From Natronomonas sp. CBA1123 (GTDB lineage: Archaea > Halobacteriota > Halobacteria > Halobacteriales > Haloarculaceae): a DNA stretch of 34,831 nt. Below the pieces are notes generated by a model. The model ran no database searches and was not told the DNA's origin. It was given only the letters and a program-made list of their open reading frames with translations. The translations under genes and the position numbers were made by a program. Below, piece by piece: positions 6,054-14,914 of this stretch. The stretch's first letter is position 1; the number at the start of each line of letters is the position of its first letter. The stretch spans positions 1-34,831 of the forward strand of contig NZ_WPCC01000033.1 in NCBI RefSeq assembly GCF_009741925.1. Direction: 5' to 3'.

Positions 6054-8921
6054 ATGCCGACTGCGACGCTCCGTTCGACCCGAATCCTGCTCGTCGGGGA
6101 GGCCGACTGGGTCGAGACGGTCGCCGACGCGTTGACCGCCCACACCGACGCGGTCGTCGAGCGGGCCGCCACGGCCGCGGCGGCGCTCGAAACCGTTCGA
6201 AACGAATCGGTCGAGTGTCTCCTCAGCGAGTACGTACTGCCGGAGTCGACCGGCGTGGAGTTGCTCCGCTCGGTTCGGGCCGAAACCGAGACGCTCCCGG
6301 TGATACTCGCGACGGCTTCGGGAAGCGAAGCCGTCGCCGCGGACGCAATCGCCGCCGGCGTCACCGACTACATCGCCCTCGATGGACGGCACGTCGACAC
6401 CGACGCCCTACTCGACCGCATCGAACGCAGCGTCGACGCCGCCCGAGAAACGAGGACCCGACGGGACCGCGCGAGGCAGTTCGACGCCATTTTCGAGGAC
6501 AGCCGGACGGCCACGTGGGTACTCGACCCGGACGGCACTCTCAGTCGGATGAACGAAACCGCTCGCGAGATGGTCGAAACAGGCGTCGAAGACGCCATCG
6601 GCGAGCCGTTCTGGGCGCTCCCGTGGGGGCCGGCGTCGGCGGAGACACGGGCCGACGTGCGCCGAATCGTCGAGACGGCGATGGACGGCACCTTCGGCAA
6701 CGCGGTCGTCACCGGCGCCGCGGACGAAACCGAGCGCGTCGTCGACCTCTCGGCCCGCCCCGTTCGCGACGACCGCGGCGGTATCGTCTCCATCGTCGTC
6801 GAAGCCGTCGACATCACCGAACGGGTCGACCTCGAACGCGACCTCCGGCAGTCCGAGGAACTCCACCGGGTAACGCTCAACAACATGACGGACACGGTGT
6901 TGATAACCGACGAGTCCGGCGAGTACACCTACGTCTGTCCGAACGTGCACTTCATCTTCGGCTACACGGTCGAGGAAATCCGTGAGTTGGGGACGATAGC
7001 GGAACTGCTCGGTCCGGACCTCTTCGACCGCGAGGAACTCGCCGAGGAGGGCGTGTTGAAGAACATCGAGTGTACCGCCACCGACAAGGCCGGACGGGAA
7101 CACACCCTGCTGGTCAACGTCAGGGAAGTGTCGATTCAGGACGGAACGCTCCTCTACAGCTGTCGGGACATCACGAAACGGAAGCAACGCGAGGAGGCGC
7201 TGGCGACGCTCCAGGGGACGGCCCGGGAGTTCCTGTACGCCGAAACCCACCGGGAAATCGCCCAGCACGTCGTCGACGACACCGCGAGCGTCCTCGACGT
7301 CGACGCGAGCGCCGTCTACCTGTTCGACGCCGACGACAACGACCTCGACCCGGTGGTCCACTCCGCCGAGATGGAGCGGCTGAACGGGCCGCTGCGAGCG
7401 GTCCACGCCAACGACGGCGGGTTGACGAGTTACAGTTTCGTCGAGAACGAACCGCTGTTTTTCGACGACGTCCACGAGTCCGACCGACTCGAAAACCGTG
7501 CGACGGACCTCCGGAGCGCGGCGTTCATCCCGCTCGGCAACCACGGCGTGTTCCTCGCGGGCTCGGAGGAAGTCGGTGCCTTCGACGACGTGACGCGCGA
7601 ACTCGCCGATTTGCTCGCGGCGACGGCCGAGGCCGCACTCGACCGGGTGACCCGTGAGAGTCGCCTCCGCGAGCAGGACCGCGAACTCCAACACCGGAAC
7701 GACCAACTGACGGCGCTGAACCGAATCAACGAGACGATTCGCGAAATCGACCAGGCGCTCGTCGAGGCCGAGACACGCGAAGAAATCGACCACACGGTGT
7801 GTGAACTGCTCACCGACGACGACCGCTTTGCCTTCGCGTGGGTCGGCGCCGTCGACCCCCGAACCGACACGATAGAGCCGCAGGCGTGGGCCGGCGACGA
7901 ACAGGGGTATCTCGACAGTCGCACGTTCCACGTCGACGAGGCGACCGGCGAACCCGTCGGACGGGCGGCGGCCACGCGGGAAGTGACGTTGGTGTCGAAC
8001 GTCGCCGCGCGACTCCGGGAGGAGGCGTGGCGAAAGGACGCGCTGTCGCGGGATTACCTCTCGGTGTTGAGCATCCCGCTTTCGTACAACGAACTCACCT
8101 ACGGCGTCCTGACGGTGTACGCGCGGACGCAGAACGCCTTCGAGGGCACCTTGCGGACGGTCATCGCGGAACTCGGCGAGACGATTGCGGCGGCGATAAG
8201 CGCAATCGAGCGGAAGAACGCGCTGCTCACCACCTCGATGACGCGAGTCGAGTTGTCCATCGACGACCAGCGGTTCGTCCTCTCCCGACTGGCCGCGGAG
8301 GCCGACTGTACGCTCTCCTATCAGGGCGGTATCCAACAGACCGCCGAGGGGAGTTACGTCTTCGTCACCGTCGAGGACACCCCCATCGACGTCGTCGAGA
8401 CGGCCGCACGGGGGCTTCACTCCATCGAGACGGTCCACCGAATCAGCGCCGACAGCGCCGGTGGCGTCCTCCGACTCGGCCTGTCGAGTCCGTTCCTCGC
8501 AATCGAGTTGGCCGACCACGGCGCGGTGTTGCGGAGCGTCTCGGCCGACCCGACGACGACGACGCTCGTCGTCGACATCCCAGAGAGCATCGACGTGCGA
8601 CACATCACGGACCTCGTCCGTGAGTCGTTCGACGACGTTCGACTACAGTCGAAACAGACGTTCGACCGCTCGACGGACCGGAACCTGTACTCGCGAGTCT
8701 TCGACCGCCTGACCGACCGACAACTCGAAGTGGTGCAGACGGCCTACTACAGCGGCTTCTTCGACACCCCCCGCGAGAGCACCGGCGAGGACGTCGCGGC
8801 GACGCTCGGCATCTCCTCGACGGCGTTCTACAACCACATCCGGGCCGTCCAACGGACGCTGTTCGAATCGCTGTTCGACGACATCGGCGTTCCAGCGGCC
8901 CAATCGGCAGTAGAGGGTTGA
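6054..8921 (+). CDS. Receiver-PAS-PAS-GAF-GAF-HTH regulator of the bacterio-opsin activator (Bat) type
   Basis: A 955-residue cytoplasmic sensor-regulator. Domains in order: receiver-like (about 8-118); PAS (about 138-260, DPDGTLSRMNETAREM); PAS (about 272-380, with NVHFIFGYTVEEIRELG); GAF (about 385-530); a short coiled coil; a second GAF (about 565-705); a Bat-type ligand/regulatory domain (about 720-870); and HTH_10 (about 890-945, LTDRQLEVVQTAYYSGFFDTP). HTH_10 proteins regulate transcription in haloarchaea; Bat itself senses light and oxygen through PAS and GAF domains. The receiver is degenerate: the usual phospho-aspartate is Glu59 (SEYVLP) and the conserved lysine is absent, so it probably does not take part in normal phosphotransfer. 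There is no histidine kinase domain. Its own gene or the downstream gdhB operon are plausible targets. Confidence 0.88.
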   Translation: MPTATLRSTRILLVGEADWVETVADALTAHTDAVVERAATAAAALETVRNESVECLLSEYVLPESTGVELLRSVRAETETLPVILATASGSEAVAADAIAAGVTDYIALDGRHVDTDALLDRIERSVDAARETRTRRDRARQFDAIFEDSRTATWVLDPDGTLSRMNETAREMVETGVEDAIGEPFWALPWGPASAETRADVRRIVETAMDGTFGNAVVTGAADETERVVDLSARPVRDDRGGIVSIVVEAVDITERVDLERDLRQSEELHRVTLNNMTDTVLITDESGEYTYVCPNVHFIFGYTVEEIRELGTIAELLGPDLFDREELAEEGVLKNIECTATDKAGREHTLLVNVREVSIQDGTLLYSCRDITKRKQREEALATLQGTAREFLYAETHREIAQHVVDDTASVLDVDASAVYLFDADDNDLDPVVHSAEMERLNGPLRAVHANDGGLTSYSFVENEPLFFDDVHESDRLENRATDLRSAAFIPLGNHGVFLAGSEEVGAFDDVTRELADLLAATAEAALDRVTRESRLREQDRELQHRNDQLTALNRINETIREIDQALVEAETREEIDHTVCELLTDDDRFAFAWVGAVDPRTDTIEPQAWAGDEQGYLDSRTFHVDEATGEPVGRAAATREVTLVSNVAARLREEAWRKDALSRDYLSVLSIPLSYNELTYGVLTVYARTQNAFEGTLRTVIAELGETIAAAISAIERKNALLTTSMTRVELSIDDQRFVLSRLAAEADCTLSYQGGIQQTAEGSYVFVTVEDTPIDVVETAARGLHSIETVHRISADSAGGVLRLGLSSPFLAIELADHGAVLRSVSADPTTTTLVVDIPESIDVRHITDLVRESFDDVRLQSKQTFDRSTDRNLYSRVFDRLTDRQLEVVQTAYYSGFFDTPRESTGEDVAATLGISSTAFYNHIRAVQRTLFESLFDDIGVPAAQSAVEG

Positions 8922-8962
8922 CTATCCAACCCCCGATACCCCAGAAGGTTCGATAGCCAACC
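8917..8962. promoter_or_regulatory. Pair of 16-base half-palindromic elements in inverted orientation, 30 bases apart
   Basis: GGTTGACTATCCAACC (8917-8932) and GGTTCGATAGCCAACC (8947-8962). The reverse complement of the first matches the second at 14 of 16 positions. Centre-to-centre spacing is 30 bases, about three helical turns, and the pair ends 12 bases before the TATA element of the zinc-ribbon/gdhB operon. The first also forms a GGGTTG/CAACCC hairpin around the stop codon of the regulator gene, so a terminator role is an alternative. Confidence 0.45.
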
Positions 8963-8974
8963 GCGGAATATTCC

Positions 8975-8980
8975 CTTATA
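8975..8980 (+). promoter_or_regulatory. TATA-like element of the zinc-ribbon/gdhB operon
   Basis: CTTATA in an AT-rich stretch. Initiation would be near 9004, about 33 bases before the ATG at 9037. Confidence 0.4.
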
Positions 8981-9036
8981 CACCTATTACCCACATCCAG
9001 AGCGCAATCGGTTCGCGCGACAGTGTTCCTGACACC

Positions 9037-9180
9037 ATGCGAGACAAAATCCCAACCCCGAACGCCGAACGCCGGTACGAATGCTTCGAATGTGGAACCG
9101 TCGTGGTCTCCGCGGAGAGCCCCGGCTCCTGTCCCGAGTGTGGCGGTGACCTCCGGAACCGCGGTACACCCATGGAGTGA
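9037..9180 (+). CDS. Rubrerythrin-like zinc-ribbon miniprotein
   Basis: A 47-residue protein with two Cys-x2-Cys knuckles (CFECG and CPECG, 16 residues apart), the arrangement of a rubredoxin/rubrerythrin-like zinc ribbon that binds one Zn or Fe. It ends with NRGTPME. It is too short for standard ORF cut-offs but its composition and motifs are clear. Its stop is two bases from the ATG of glutamate dehydrogenase, so the two are translated from one message. Such miniproteins accompany gdhB in many haloarchaea, as far as I recall. The function is unknown; it may bind metal or assist a partner protein. Confidence 0.8.
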   Translation: MRDKIPTPNAERRYECFECGTVVVSAESPGSCPECGGDLRNRGTPME

Positions 9181-9182
9181 GA

Positions 9183-10484
9183 ATGGCTTCTAGTACGACC
9201 CCGAGTGACGACTCCGAAGAGACGACAGCGGAGTCGTCCGAACCCGAAAGCGCACTGGAGACCGCTCGCCGGCAACTCGAATACGCCGCCGAGTACGTCG
9301 ACATCGACCCGAGCATCGTCGAACGGCTCAGACATCCCAAGAAGGTCCACGAGGTTACGGTCCCCATCGAACGGGACGACGGCTCCGTGGAGGTGTTCAC
9401 GGGGTATCGAGCCCAACACGACAGCGTCAGAGGCCCGTACAAGGGCGGGCTTCGGTATCACCCCGACGTGACCAGAGACGAGTCCGCGGGTCTCGCGATG
9501 TGGATGACCTGGAAGTGCGCCGTCATGGACCTCCCGTTCGGCGGTGCGAAGGGGGGCATCGCCGTCGACCCCAAAGGGTTGAGCGACGAGGAGAAAGAAC
9601 GGCTCACCCGCCGGTTCGCCCAGGAGATGCGACCGGCCATCGGCCCGACGCTCGACATTCCCGCCCCCGACATGGGGACGGACCCCCAGACGATGGCGTG
9701 GCTGATGGACGCCTACTCGATGCAGGAAGGCGAGACGATTCCCGGTGTGGTGACCGGCAAGCCGCCGATAGTCGGCGGCAGCGAGGGGCGAGACGAGGCG
9801 CCCGGCCGGAGCGTCGCCATCATCGCCCGAGAGGTAATCGACTACTACGATAAGGACATCAAGGAGACCTCCGTCGCCGTCCAGGGGTACGGAAGCGTCG
9901 GCGCCAACGCCGCGCGACTCCTCGACGACTGGGGGGCGAACGTCGTCGCCGTCAGCGACGTGAACGGCGGCGTCTACGACACGAACGGGCTGGACACGCG
10001 GTCGATTCCCTCCCACCACGAGGAACACGAGGGCGTGCTACGGCACGACGCCCCCGAGACGGTCACGAACGACGAACTGCTGGAGTTGGACGTCGACGTG
10101 TTGATTCCGGCAGCTATCGGCAACGTCCTCACCGAGTCCAACGCCGACGACATTCAGGCGGACATCATCGTCGAGGGCGCAAACGGGCCGACCACCATCG
10201 CCGCCGACGCGATTTTCGCCGAACGCGGCATTCCCGTCATCCCGGACATCGTCGCCAACGCCGGTGGTGTCACCGTGAGCTACTTCGAGTGGCTTCAGGA
10301 CATCAACCGCCGGTCGTGGTCGCTCGAACGCGTCAACGAGGAACTCGAAACGGAGATGGTCGAAGCCTGGAACACCATCCGCGAGACGTTCGAATCCCGA
10401 GACGTGACCTGGCGTGAGGCGACCTACATCGTCGCCCTCACGCGTATCGCGGCCGCCCACGAGGCGCGCGGCCTCTGGCCGTAA
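9183..10484 (+). CDS. gdhB: Glutamate dehydrogenase (Glu/Leu/Phe/Val dehydrogenase family)
   Basis: A 433-residue, full-length hexameric-type glutamate dehydrogenase. It interconverts glutamate and 2-oxoglutarate plus ammonia with NAD(P). Visible motifs are the substrate region [13 protein letters not shown], the catalytic lysine motif PFGGAKGGI (about residue 120), the catalytic aspartate region [14 protein letters not shown], the dinucleotide-binding [13 protein letters not shown] (about residue 236), and EGANGPTT near the C-terminal domain. The ATG at 9183 is taken over an in-frame GTG at 9177 because it follows the stop of the zinc-ribbon gene directly. The symbol follows the haloarchaeal paralogue usually found with that miniprotein; haloarchaea carry several gdh genes, so the letter is less certain than the enzyme. 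Confidence 0.9.
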   Translation: MASSTTPSDDSEETTAESSEPESALETARRQLEYAAEYVDIDPSIVERLRHPKKVHEVTVPIERDDGSVEVFTGYRAQHDSVRGPYKGGLRYHPDVTRDESAGLAMWMTWKCAVMDLPFGGAKGGIAVDPKGLSDEEKERLTRRFAQEMRPAIGPTLDIPAPDMGTDPQTMAWLMDAYSMQEGETIPGVVTGKPPIVGGSEGRDEAPGRSVAIIAREVIDYYDKDIKETSVAVQGYGSVGANAARLLDDWGANVVAVSDVNGGVYDTNGLDTRSIPSHHEEHEGVLRHDAPETVTNDELLELDVDVLIPAAIGNVLTESNADDIQADIIVEGANGPTTIAADAIFAERGIPVIPDIVANAGGVTVSYFEWLQDINRRSWSLERVNEELETEMVEAWNTIRETFESRDVTWREATYIVALTRIAAAHEARGLWP

Positions 10485-10510
10485 GGGCGGACCGCCATCC
10501 AGAGCCTTCT

Positions 10511-10516
10511 TTTATC
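10511..10516 (+). promoter_or_regulatory. TATA box of the CaCA antiporter gene
   Basis: TTTATC, centred 27 bases before the ATG at 10540: a leaderless arrangement. The preceding TTCTTTTAT stretch may also end the gdhB transcript. Confidence 0.5.
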
Positions 10517-10539
10517 GACAGAGAGATTGTCTCGACGAG

Positions 10540-11575
10540 ATGGTACTCGGCGGCTTCCTCCCGAACACGCCTGTCGTGAGCGTCGGCCTGATACTCTTCG
10601 GGACCGCCCTGCTGTGGGTCGGCACCGGCTGGCTCGAAGGCGCCGCCGAGCAACTGTCGGCGTACTACGGCCTGCCGGCGGTCGTCCAGGGCTCTATCGT
10701 CGTCGCAATCGGGTCGAGTTTCCCCGAGTTCACCACCGTCGTCTTCTCGGCGTTCGCCGGCGTCGTCGACATCGGCGTCGGCGGCATCGTCGGGTCGGCC
10801 ATCTTCAACATCCTCGTCATCCCGGCGCTGGCCGGTCTCGCTGCCGACGAGCCGCTCGAAGCGAGTCGCGCCATCGTCTACAAGGAAGCCCAGTTCTACA
10901 TGATAGCCGTCTCGGCGCTCGTCATCACGTTCGCACTCGCGGTCATCTACGTCCCGGTGCCGGATGGACCGGCCCTCGCCGGAGAGATTACGCGACCGCT
11001 GGCGATGATTCCCCTCCTGTTGTACGGGCTCTACCTGTTCATCCAGTGGCAGGACGTCAGCGACCACGACGCTGAAGACCTCCGGGAGGGGATTTCGGTC
11101 GGTCGAGAGTGGGGAAAACTCGCCGCCGGACTCGTCGTCATCGTCATCGGCGTCGAGGAACTCGTCGTCGGCGTCGAATCCATCGGGGCGACGTTCGGCA
11201 TCCCCGAGTTCATCGCGGGACTCACCGTCGTCGCGCGCGACGAGTCTCCCGGACCTGCTCGTGAGCGTGCGGTCGGCGCAGGCGGGGAACGGACTGACCA
11301 GCCTCGGGAACGTCCTCGGGTCGAACACGTTCGATTTGCTCGTTGCGATTCCGGTCGGCGTCCTCATCGTCGGCGGCATCACCATCGACTTCGCGGTTGC
11401 CGTCCCGATGATGGGCGTGTTGACGCTCGCGACGGTGCTGCTGTTCGGGATGCTCCGGACGGAGCTCTCGTTGACCGACATCGAGTCCTACACGCTATTG
11501 GTCGCCTACGCGCTGTTCATCGCGTGGATCGTCGCCGAAACAGTCGGTGCGACTGCGTTCCTCAAGAGCATCTGA
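10540..11575 (+). pseudogene. CaCA-family sodium/calcium antiporter, single frameshift
   Basis: Two overlapping frames give a 344-residue cation/Ca2+ exchanger if one base is removed. The first half contains the alpha-1 repeat (VVAIGSSFPEFTTVV, IVGSAIFNILVIPAL). The second half contains the alpha-2 repeat (ATSLPDLLVSVRSA, NVLGSNTFDLLVAIP). The acidic and small polar residues of both alpha repeats, which form the ion-binding site, are present. About ten transmembrane helices are readable. The frame breaks at about 11231-11241 inside GCGCGCGACG; deleting one C gives VVAATSLPD and restores the alpha-2 repeat. The gene probably is intact in the organism. It exchanges Na+ or K+ for Ca2+ in the cell membrane. 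It is followed by a ZIP transporter 67 bases downstream. Confidence 0.85.
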
Positions 11576-11642
11576 GCGCCCCGCCGTCGGTGAAAGCCAG
11601 CGAGTCGATAACCTCAACACCCGACACCACACACGTCTTACC

Positions 11643-12443
11643 ATGGTCGACTGGGCCGCCTACACGCTCGTCTTCGTCGCCGGACTCATCACCGCCCTGG
11701 CGACTGGAATCGGCGCGCTCCCCTTCTTTTTCGTCCCCGACATCTCCGAGAAGTTCAACGTGGGGCTCTGGGGGGTCGCCTCGGGCATCATGATGGCCGC
11801 TTCGATATTCGGGCTCATCCCCGAGGGACTGAACGCGGGGCCGTGGACGACCGTCGCGGTGGGACTCGTCGCCGGCGGCCTGCTCGTGTTGGTCGCGAAC
11901 GACCTGCTGATGGACGCCGATATCGACTCCCGGACCTACGAGGAAGCCGACTTCAAGAAACTCGTCCTCATCTTGGGCGTCCTGACGGTTCACTCCTTTC
12001 CGGAAGGCATCGCCATCGGCGTCTCCTTCGCCGAACTCAATCTCGGGTCGGGCATCCCGCTTTTGGGCTTCACCGTCCCCGCCCTCGCAATCGCGATGAC
12101 CATCGCCATCTCGATTCACAACATCCCGGAGGGGGTCGCCATCTCGATTCCGCTGCGGACGATGGGCGTCGCCGAGTGGAAGATGGTGTGGTGGTCGATT
12201 TTCTCCTCGCTGCCCCAACCGCTCGGCGCGGTCATCGCCTTCGGGTTCGTCCAGTTGGCAGAACCGCTGTTGCCCGCCGGGTTCGGCTTCGCCGCCGGCG
12301 CGATGATTTATCTCGTGTTGAGCGAGTTCATCCCCGACGCGCTGGAGGCGGGGGAAGAACTCGACGGGAAGGGGTACCGCGAACTGGTCGCCGGGTTCGC
12401 CGCCGGCGGGGGTGCAATGGTGCTGTTGCTCGTGGTGGTGTGA
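11643..12443 (+). CDS. ZIP-family divalent metal transporter
   Basis: A 266-residue, eight-helix membrane protein. The metal-binding helices carry HSFPEGIAIGVSF (about residue 117) and HNIPEGVAISIPL (about residue 159), the paired H-x-x-P-E-G motifs of ZIP transporters. ZIP proteins take up Zn2+, Fe2+ or Mn2+; specificity cannot be read here. The ATG at 11643 is chosen because upstream codons overlap the antiporter in another frame. No clear TATA is visible at the right distance, so it may be cotranscribed with the antiporter. It is convergent with the COG1361 gene. Confidence 0.85.
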   Translation: MVDWAAYTLVFVAGLITALATGIGALPFFFVPDISEKFNVGLWGVASGIMMAASIFGLIPEGLNAGPWTTVAVGLVAGGLLVLVANDLLMDADIDSRTYEEADFKKLVLILGVLTVHSFPEGIAIGVSFAELNLGSGIPLLGFTVPALAIAMTIAISIHNIPEGVAISIPLRTMGVAEWKMVWWSIFSSLPQPLGAVIAFGFVQLAEPLLPAGFGFAAGAMIYLVLSEFIPDALEAGEELDGKGYRELVAGFAAGGGAMVLLLVVV

Positions 12444-12450
12444 CGGCGGG

Positions 12451-14049
12451 CTATCGCCGACGAACCCACCAGTAGCCCCCCGCGATGACGACCGCGACGC
12501 CGAGGATTCCGACGATAGCGAGCGAGGAGGTGTCGACGGCCTCATTCTCTTCGGCGACCTCGACGGGGACCCGGTAGGCGTCGGTGGCGGCGGCGTCGCC
12601 ATCGGCCGGTTCGGAGGTGACGTTCATCCGCAACGCGTGAGAACTCGGAACGGTGTCCTCGTCGACCGACACCTCGAATGCGACTTCGGCTGATTCGCCC
12701 GGGTCGAGCCGGGCGACGTACGCCTCCGGCGAGACGCTGCTGAACGGCGGCGTCGCCGCCACCCGTGCCGTCACGTCCGTTCGCGTCGTCTCGCCGACGT
12801 TCGTCAGTCGGACAACGAGTCGGTTGCTGGTGTCGGCGGCGAACGTCGCGTTCACCGCTTCGGCACTGAAGAACTCGCGGTCGGCGCCGACCGACCGCTG
12901 GAGCCGAATCGGGTCGCTCGTCTTCGTGTCGCCGTCGGCGGTTTCGTAGTTGACGATCGCCGTGAACGGCCGTGGGCCGTCGCTCGCGCCGGGGCCGACG
13001 TCGACGGCGAACTCGAAGGGCGTCGACGACCCGGGGGCGAGGTCGCCGACGGCGACCGCCCGTTCGGACACTGTGACGCTCGGCGACGACGACTCGATGA
13101 CGACCACGGCGTTCCGTGCCGTCCACTCGCCCTCGTTTCTGAGTTGCCCCGATAGGGTTCCCTGCTCGCCGACGTACAGCTCGGAGTCGACGGCTTCGGT
13201 GCTGAATCGGAGGCCAGACCCGACCGTCACGGCCACCGGGAGTGCGTCATCGCGTCGAGTCTCTCCGTCGGCGTTCCGGTATCTCGCCGACGCCTCGAAG
13301 ACGTACGGTTGGGCCCGAATCCCCTCCCTCACGTCGACGGCGTACGTCACCGTTCGCCGCTCGCCGGGAGCCACTCCACCGATTCGACGGCTGTTGGTGG
13401 GCGCGCCGCCGAGGTCGAACCCCTCGTTGGGGGAGCTGAGCGTCACGACCGTGTCCCGGGCGGGTTCGGTTCCGCGGTTCTCGACCGTCACCGAGACGCT
13501 GCCGCCGTCGTCGGCGCGAACGTCGGCGGTCGTCCCCACGACGCGGAACCGACTCTCCGAATCCGTCTCGATTCGAACCCGGACGTAGAGCGTCCGCGAG
13601 CGCGTTCGCTGCTGTGTCACGCCCGACAACTCGGCGATTTGTCGCGTGTAGGTGTACTCCACCTCGACGGGGACCCGGTAGGTGCCGGCCGTCGCGTTGT
13701 CGTCGACGGAGACGGAGAACGGTATCGTGGCGCTCGCGCCGTCGGGAATGCCCCCGACGACTCGCCGTGGTGAGTCGACCGAGAAGGGCAGAGTTCCGTC
13801 GTCGATGCGGATTTCGACCCCCCGGGCGGTCGTGACGCGTTCGTTGAACGCGGGGTTCGACAGCGACGCAACCTCGAGGTCGGCGCTGTTGGCGACTGTC
13901 AACTCCAAGGTACCGTCTTCTCCGGCGGTGAGCGTGGTGTCCCCGACGCTCGCGTCGAGGTCCGGCTCGCCCCGGACGACTGCCGTCGCCGTTCCGGGAA
14001 CGACGAGCAGCACCACCACGGCCACGACGACCACCTGCAGACGGTTCAT
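12451..14049 (-). CDS. COG1361-type surface protein with Ig-like repeats and C-terminal anchor
   Basis: A 532-residue exported protein. It has an N-terminal signal peptide (about residues 1-23, VVVVAVVVLLVVPGTATA), then about four immunoglobulin-like units of about 110 residues (CARDB/NEW3 type). Each shows the pattern of a strand such as GTLELTVANSAD, VSVTVENRGTEPARD, GTLSGQLRNEGEW or NRLVVRLTNVGETT. A transmembrane helix follows (about 508-527, SLAIVGILGVAVVIAGGYWW), then a WWVRRR stop-transfer tail. There are several N-x-S/T sequons (e.g. DNAT, NATF, MNVT) for glycosylation. It is the last gene of the ABC-2 transporter operon. COG1361 proteins are S-layer-associated; an adhesive, substrate-presenting or transporter-linked role is inferred. 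Confidence 0.85.
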   Translation of the reverse strand: MNRLQVVVVAVVVLLVVPGTATAVVRGEPDLDASVGDTTLTAGEDGTLELTVANSADLEVASLSNPAFNERVTTARGVEIRIDDGTLPFSVDSPRRVVGGIPDGASATIPFSVSVDDNATAGTYRVPVEVEYTYTRQIAELSGVTQQRTRSRTLYVRVRIETDSESRFRVVGTTADVRADDGGSVSVTVENRGTEPARDTVVTLSSPNEGFDLGGAPTNSRRIGGVAPGERRTVTYAVDVREGIRAQPYVFEASARYRNADGETRRDDALPVAVTVGSGLRFSTEAVDSELYVGEQGTLSGQLRNEGEWTARNAVVVIESSSPSVTVSERAVAVGDLAPGSSTPFEFAVDVGPGASDGPRPFTAIVNYETADGDTKTSDPIRLQRSVGADREFFSAEAVNATFAADTSNRLVVRLTNVGETTRTDVTARVAATPPFSSVSPEAYVARLDPGESAEVAFEVSVDEDTVPSSHALRMNVTSEPADGDAAATDAYRVPVEVAEENEAVDTSSLAIVGILGVAVVIAGGYWWVRRR

Positions 14050-14129
14050 CGAGCCACCTCGATAGGTTCGATGCGGGGAGTCGTCTGTCGATGCGAACCG
14101 AACGGCCGTGGTGGGTGTGTCGTGTTCAT
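14046..14129 (-). CDS. Possible 27-residue coupled miniprotein between permease and COG1361 gene
   Basis: The ATG overlaps the permease stop (TGATG) and the TGA overlaps the ATG of the COG1361 gene (ATGA), so this frame fills the gap exactly. The peptide is basic and Pro/His/Arg-rich (it starts MNTTHPPRPFG), unlike the acidic proteins around it. It may be a real miniprotein, a ribosome-passage device that couples the two genes, or chance. Confidence 0.35.
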   Translation of the reverse strand: MNTTHPPRPFGSHRQTTPRIEPIEVAR

Positions 14130-14914
14130 CAGATGTCCCTCCGCTGGAAGACCAGCAGGCTCGCGACCAGCAGCAGCGCCGACGCTTCGAGGAGGATGAC
14201 CGCGCCGACGAGGTCGTAGGTGCCGTGGACGAGGATGTCGTTCGTGTCGAAGTACCGCGATGGGCTGACCACGCCCAGCCAGCCGAAATCCGTCTCCGTC
14301 ACCAGCGCCTCTATCATGTACAGCGAGAAGATGACGCCCATGCTCGCACGCTGAGCCGACCCCTCTCGCTCCATCGCGGCCGACGCCAGCAGGCCGATGG
14401 CCGCACAGCACAGCAGATACGGAACCGACAGGGCGTGAACCGCGACTACGTCGAACAGCGGAATCGGGTCGTCGACGACCTGCGCGCCGACGTAGATGAC
14501 CGCCCCGACGACGACGTTGACGACGACGATTGGGACGAAAAGCGAGAGGTACTTTTCGAGGACGACGCTCGACCGAGAGACGGGATTCGACAGCAGCATG
14601 TCCATCCGGTCGCGTTCGACGTCGCCCGCAATCGTTGACCCGGCGCTATAGGCCATGTACAGCCCCATCAACAGAATCCACCCGAGCGTGTAGAACTCCC
14701 CTGCGAGGATACCCGCGAGGCTGTCGAAAGATTCCAGTCCGAACGCCGAGGAGAACGCCGGCGGGAGGTCTTCGAGCATCGCCTCGTAGTCCACCTCCCC
14801 GATGATTTCGGGGGTGATGGCGATGAAAAGCGCCGCGAACGCCGCGAGACCGACCGCGATGATGACTGACCCCGAAAGTCGTCGTTCGGCCTCGTATCGT
14901 GCGATTTCGAGCAT
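14129..14914 (-). CDS. ABC-2 type exporter, permease subunit
   Basis: A 261-residue protein with six predicted transmembrane helices and the ABC-2 layout. A cytoplasmic N-terminus (MLEIARYEAERRL) precedes helix 1, a large extracellular loop follows (about residues 33-70), and a cytoplasmic segment reads GDVERDRMDMLLSNPVSRSSVVLEKY, the coupling region typical of NosY/ABC-2 permeases. The ATG at 14914 shares one base with the ATPase stop (TGATG). It forms the membrane channel for the ATPase encoded just upstream. The substrate is unknown; such pairs export lipids, polysaccharides, drugs or copper-related factors. The following surface protein may be a substrate-handling partner. Confidence 0.85.
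   Translation of the reverse strand: MLEIARYEAERRLSGSVIIAVGLAAFAALFIAITPEIIGEVDYEAMLEDLPPAFSSAFGLESFDSLAGILAGEFYTLGWILLMGLYMAYSAGSTIAGDVERDRMDMLLSNPVSRSSVVLEKYLSLFVPIVVVNVVVGAVIYVGAQVVDDPIPLFDVVAVHALSVPYLLCCAAIGLLASAAMEREGSAQRASMGVIFSLYMIEALVTETDFGWLGVVSPSRYFDTNDILVHGTYDLVGAVILLEASALLLVASLLVFQRRDI

Noticed and set aside
6408-8603. Long open frame (731 codons) antisense to the Bat-type regulator
   Set aside because: A shadow caused by high GC and codon bias; no domain is recognisable, while the sense frame has clear PAS, GAF and HTH domains.
11547-11642. N-terminal extension of the first ZIP transporter
   Set aside because: The extra residues overlap the end of the antiporter gene and are hydrophilic and basic; the ATG at 11643 starts directly at the first membrane helix.
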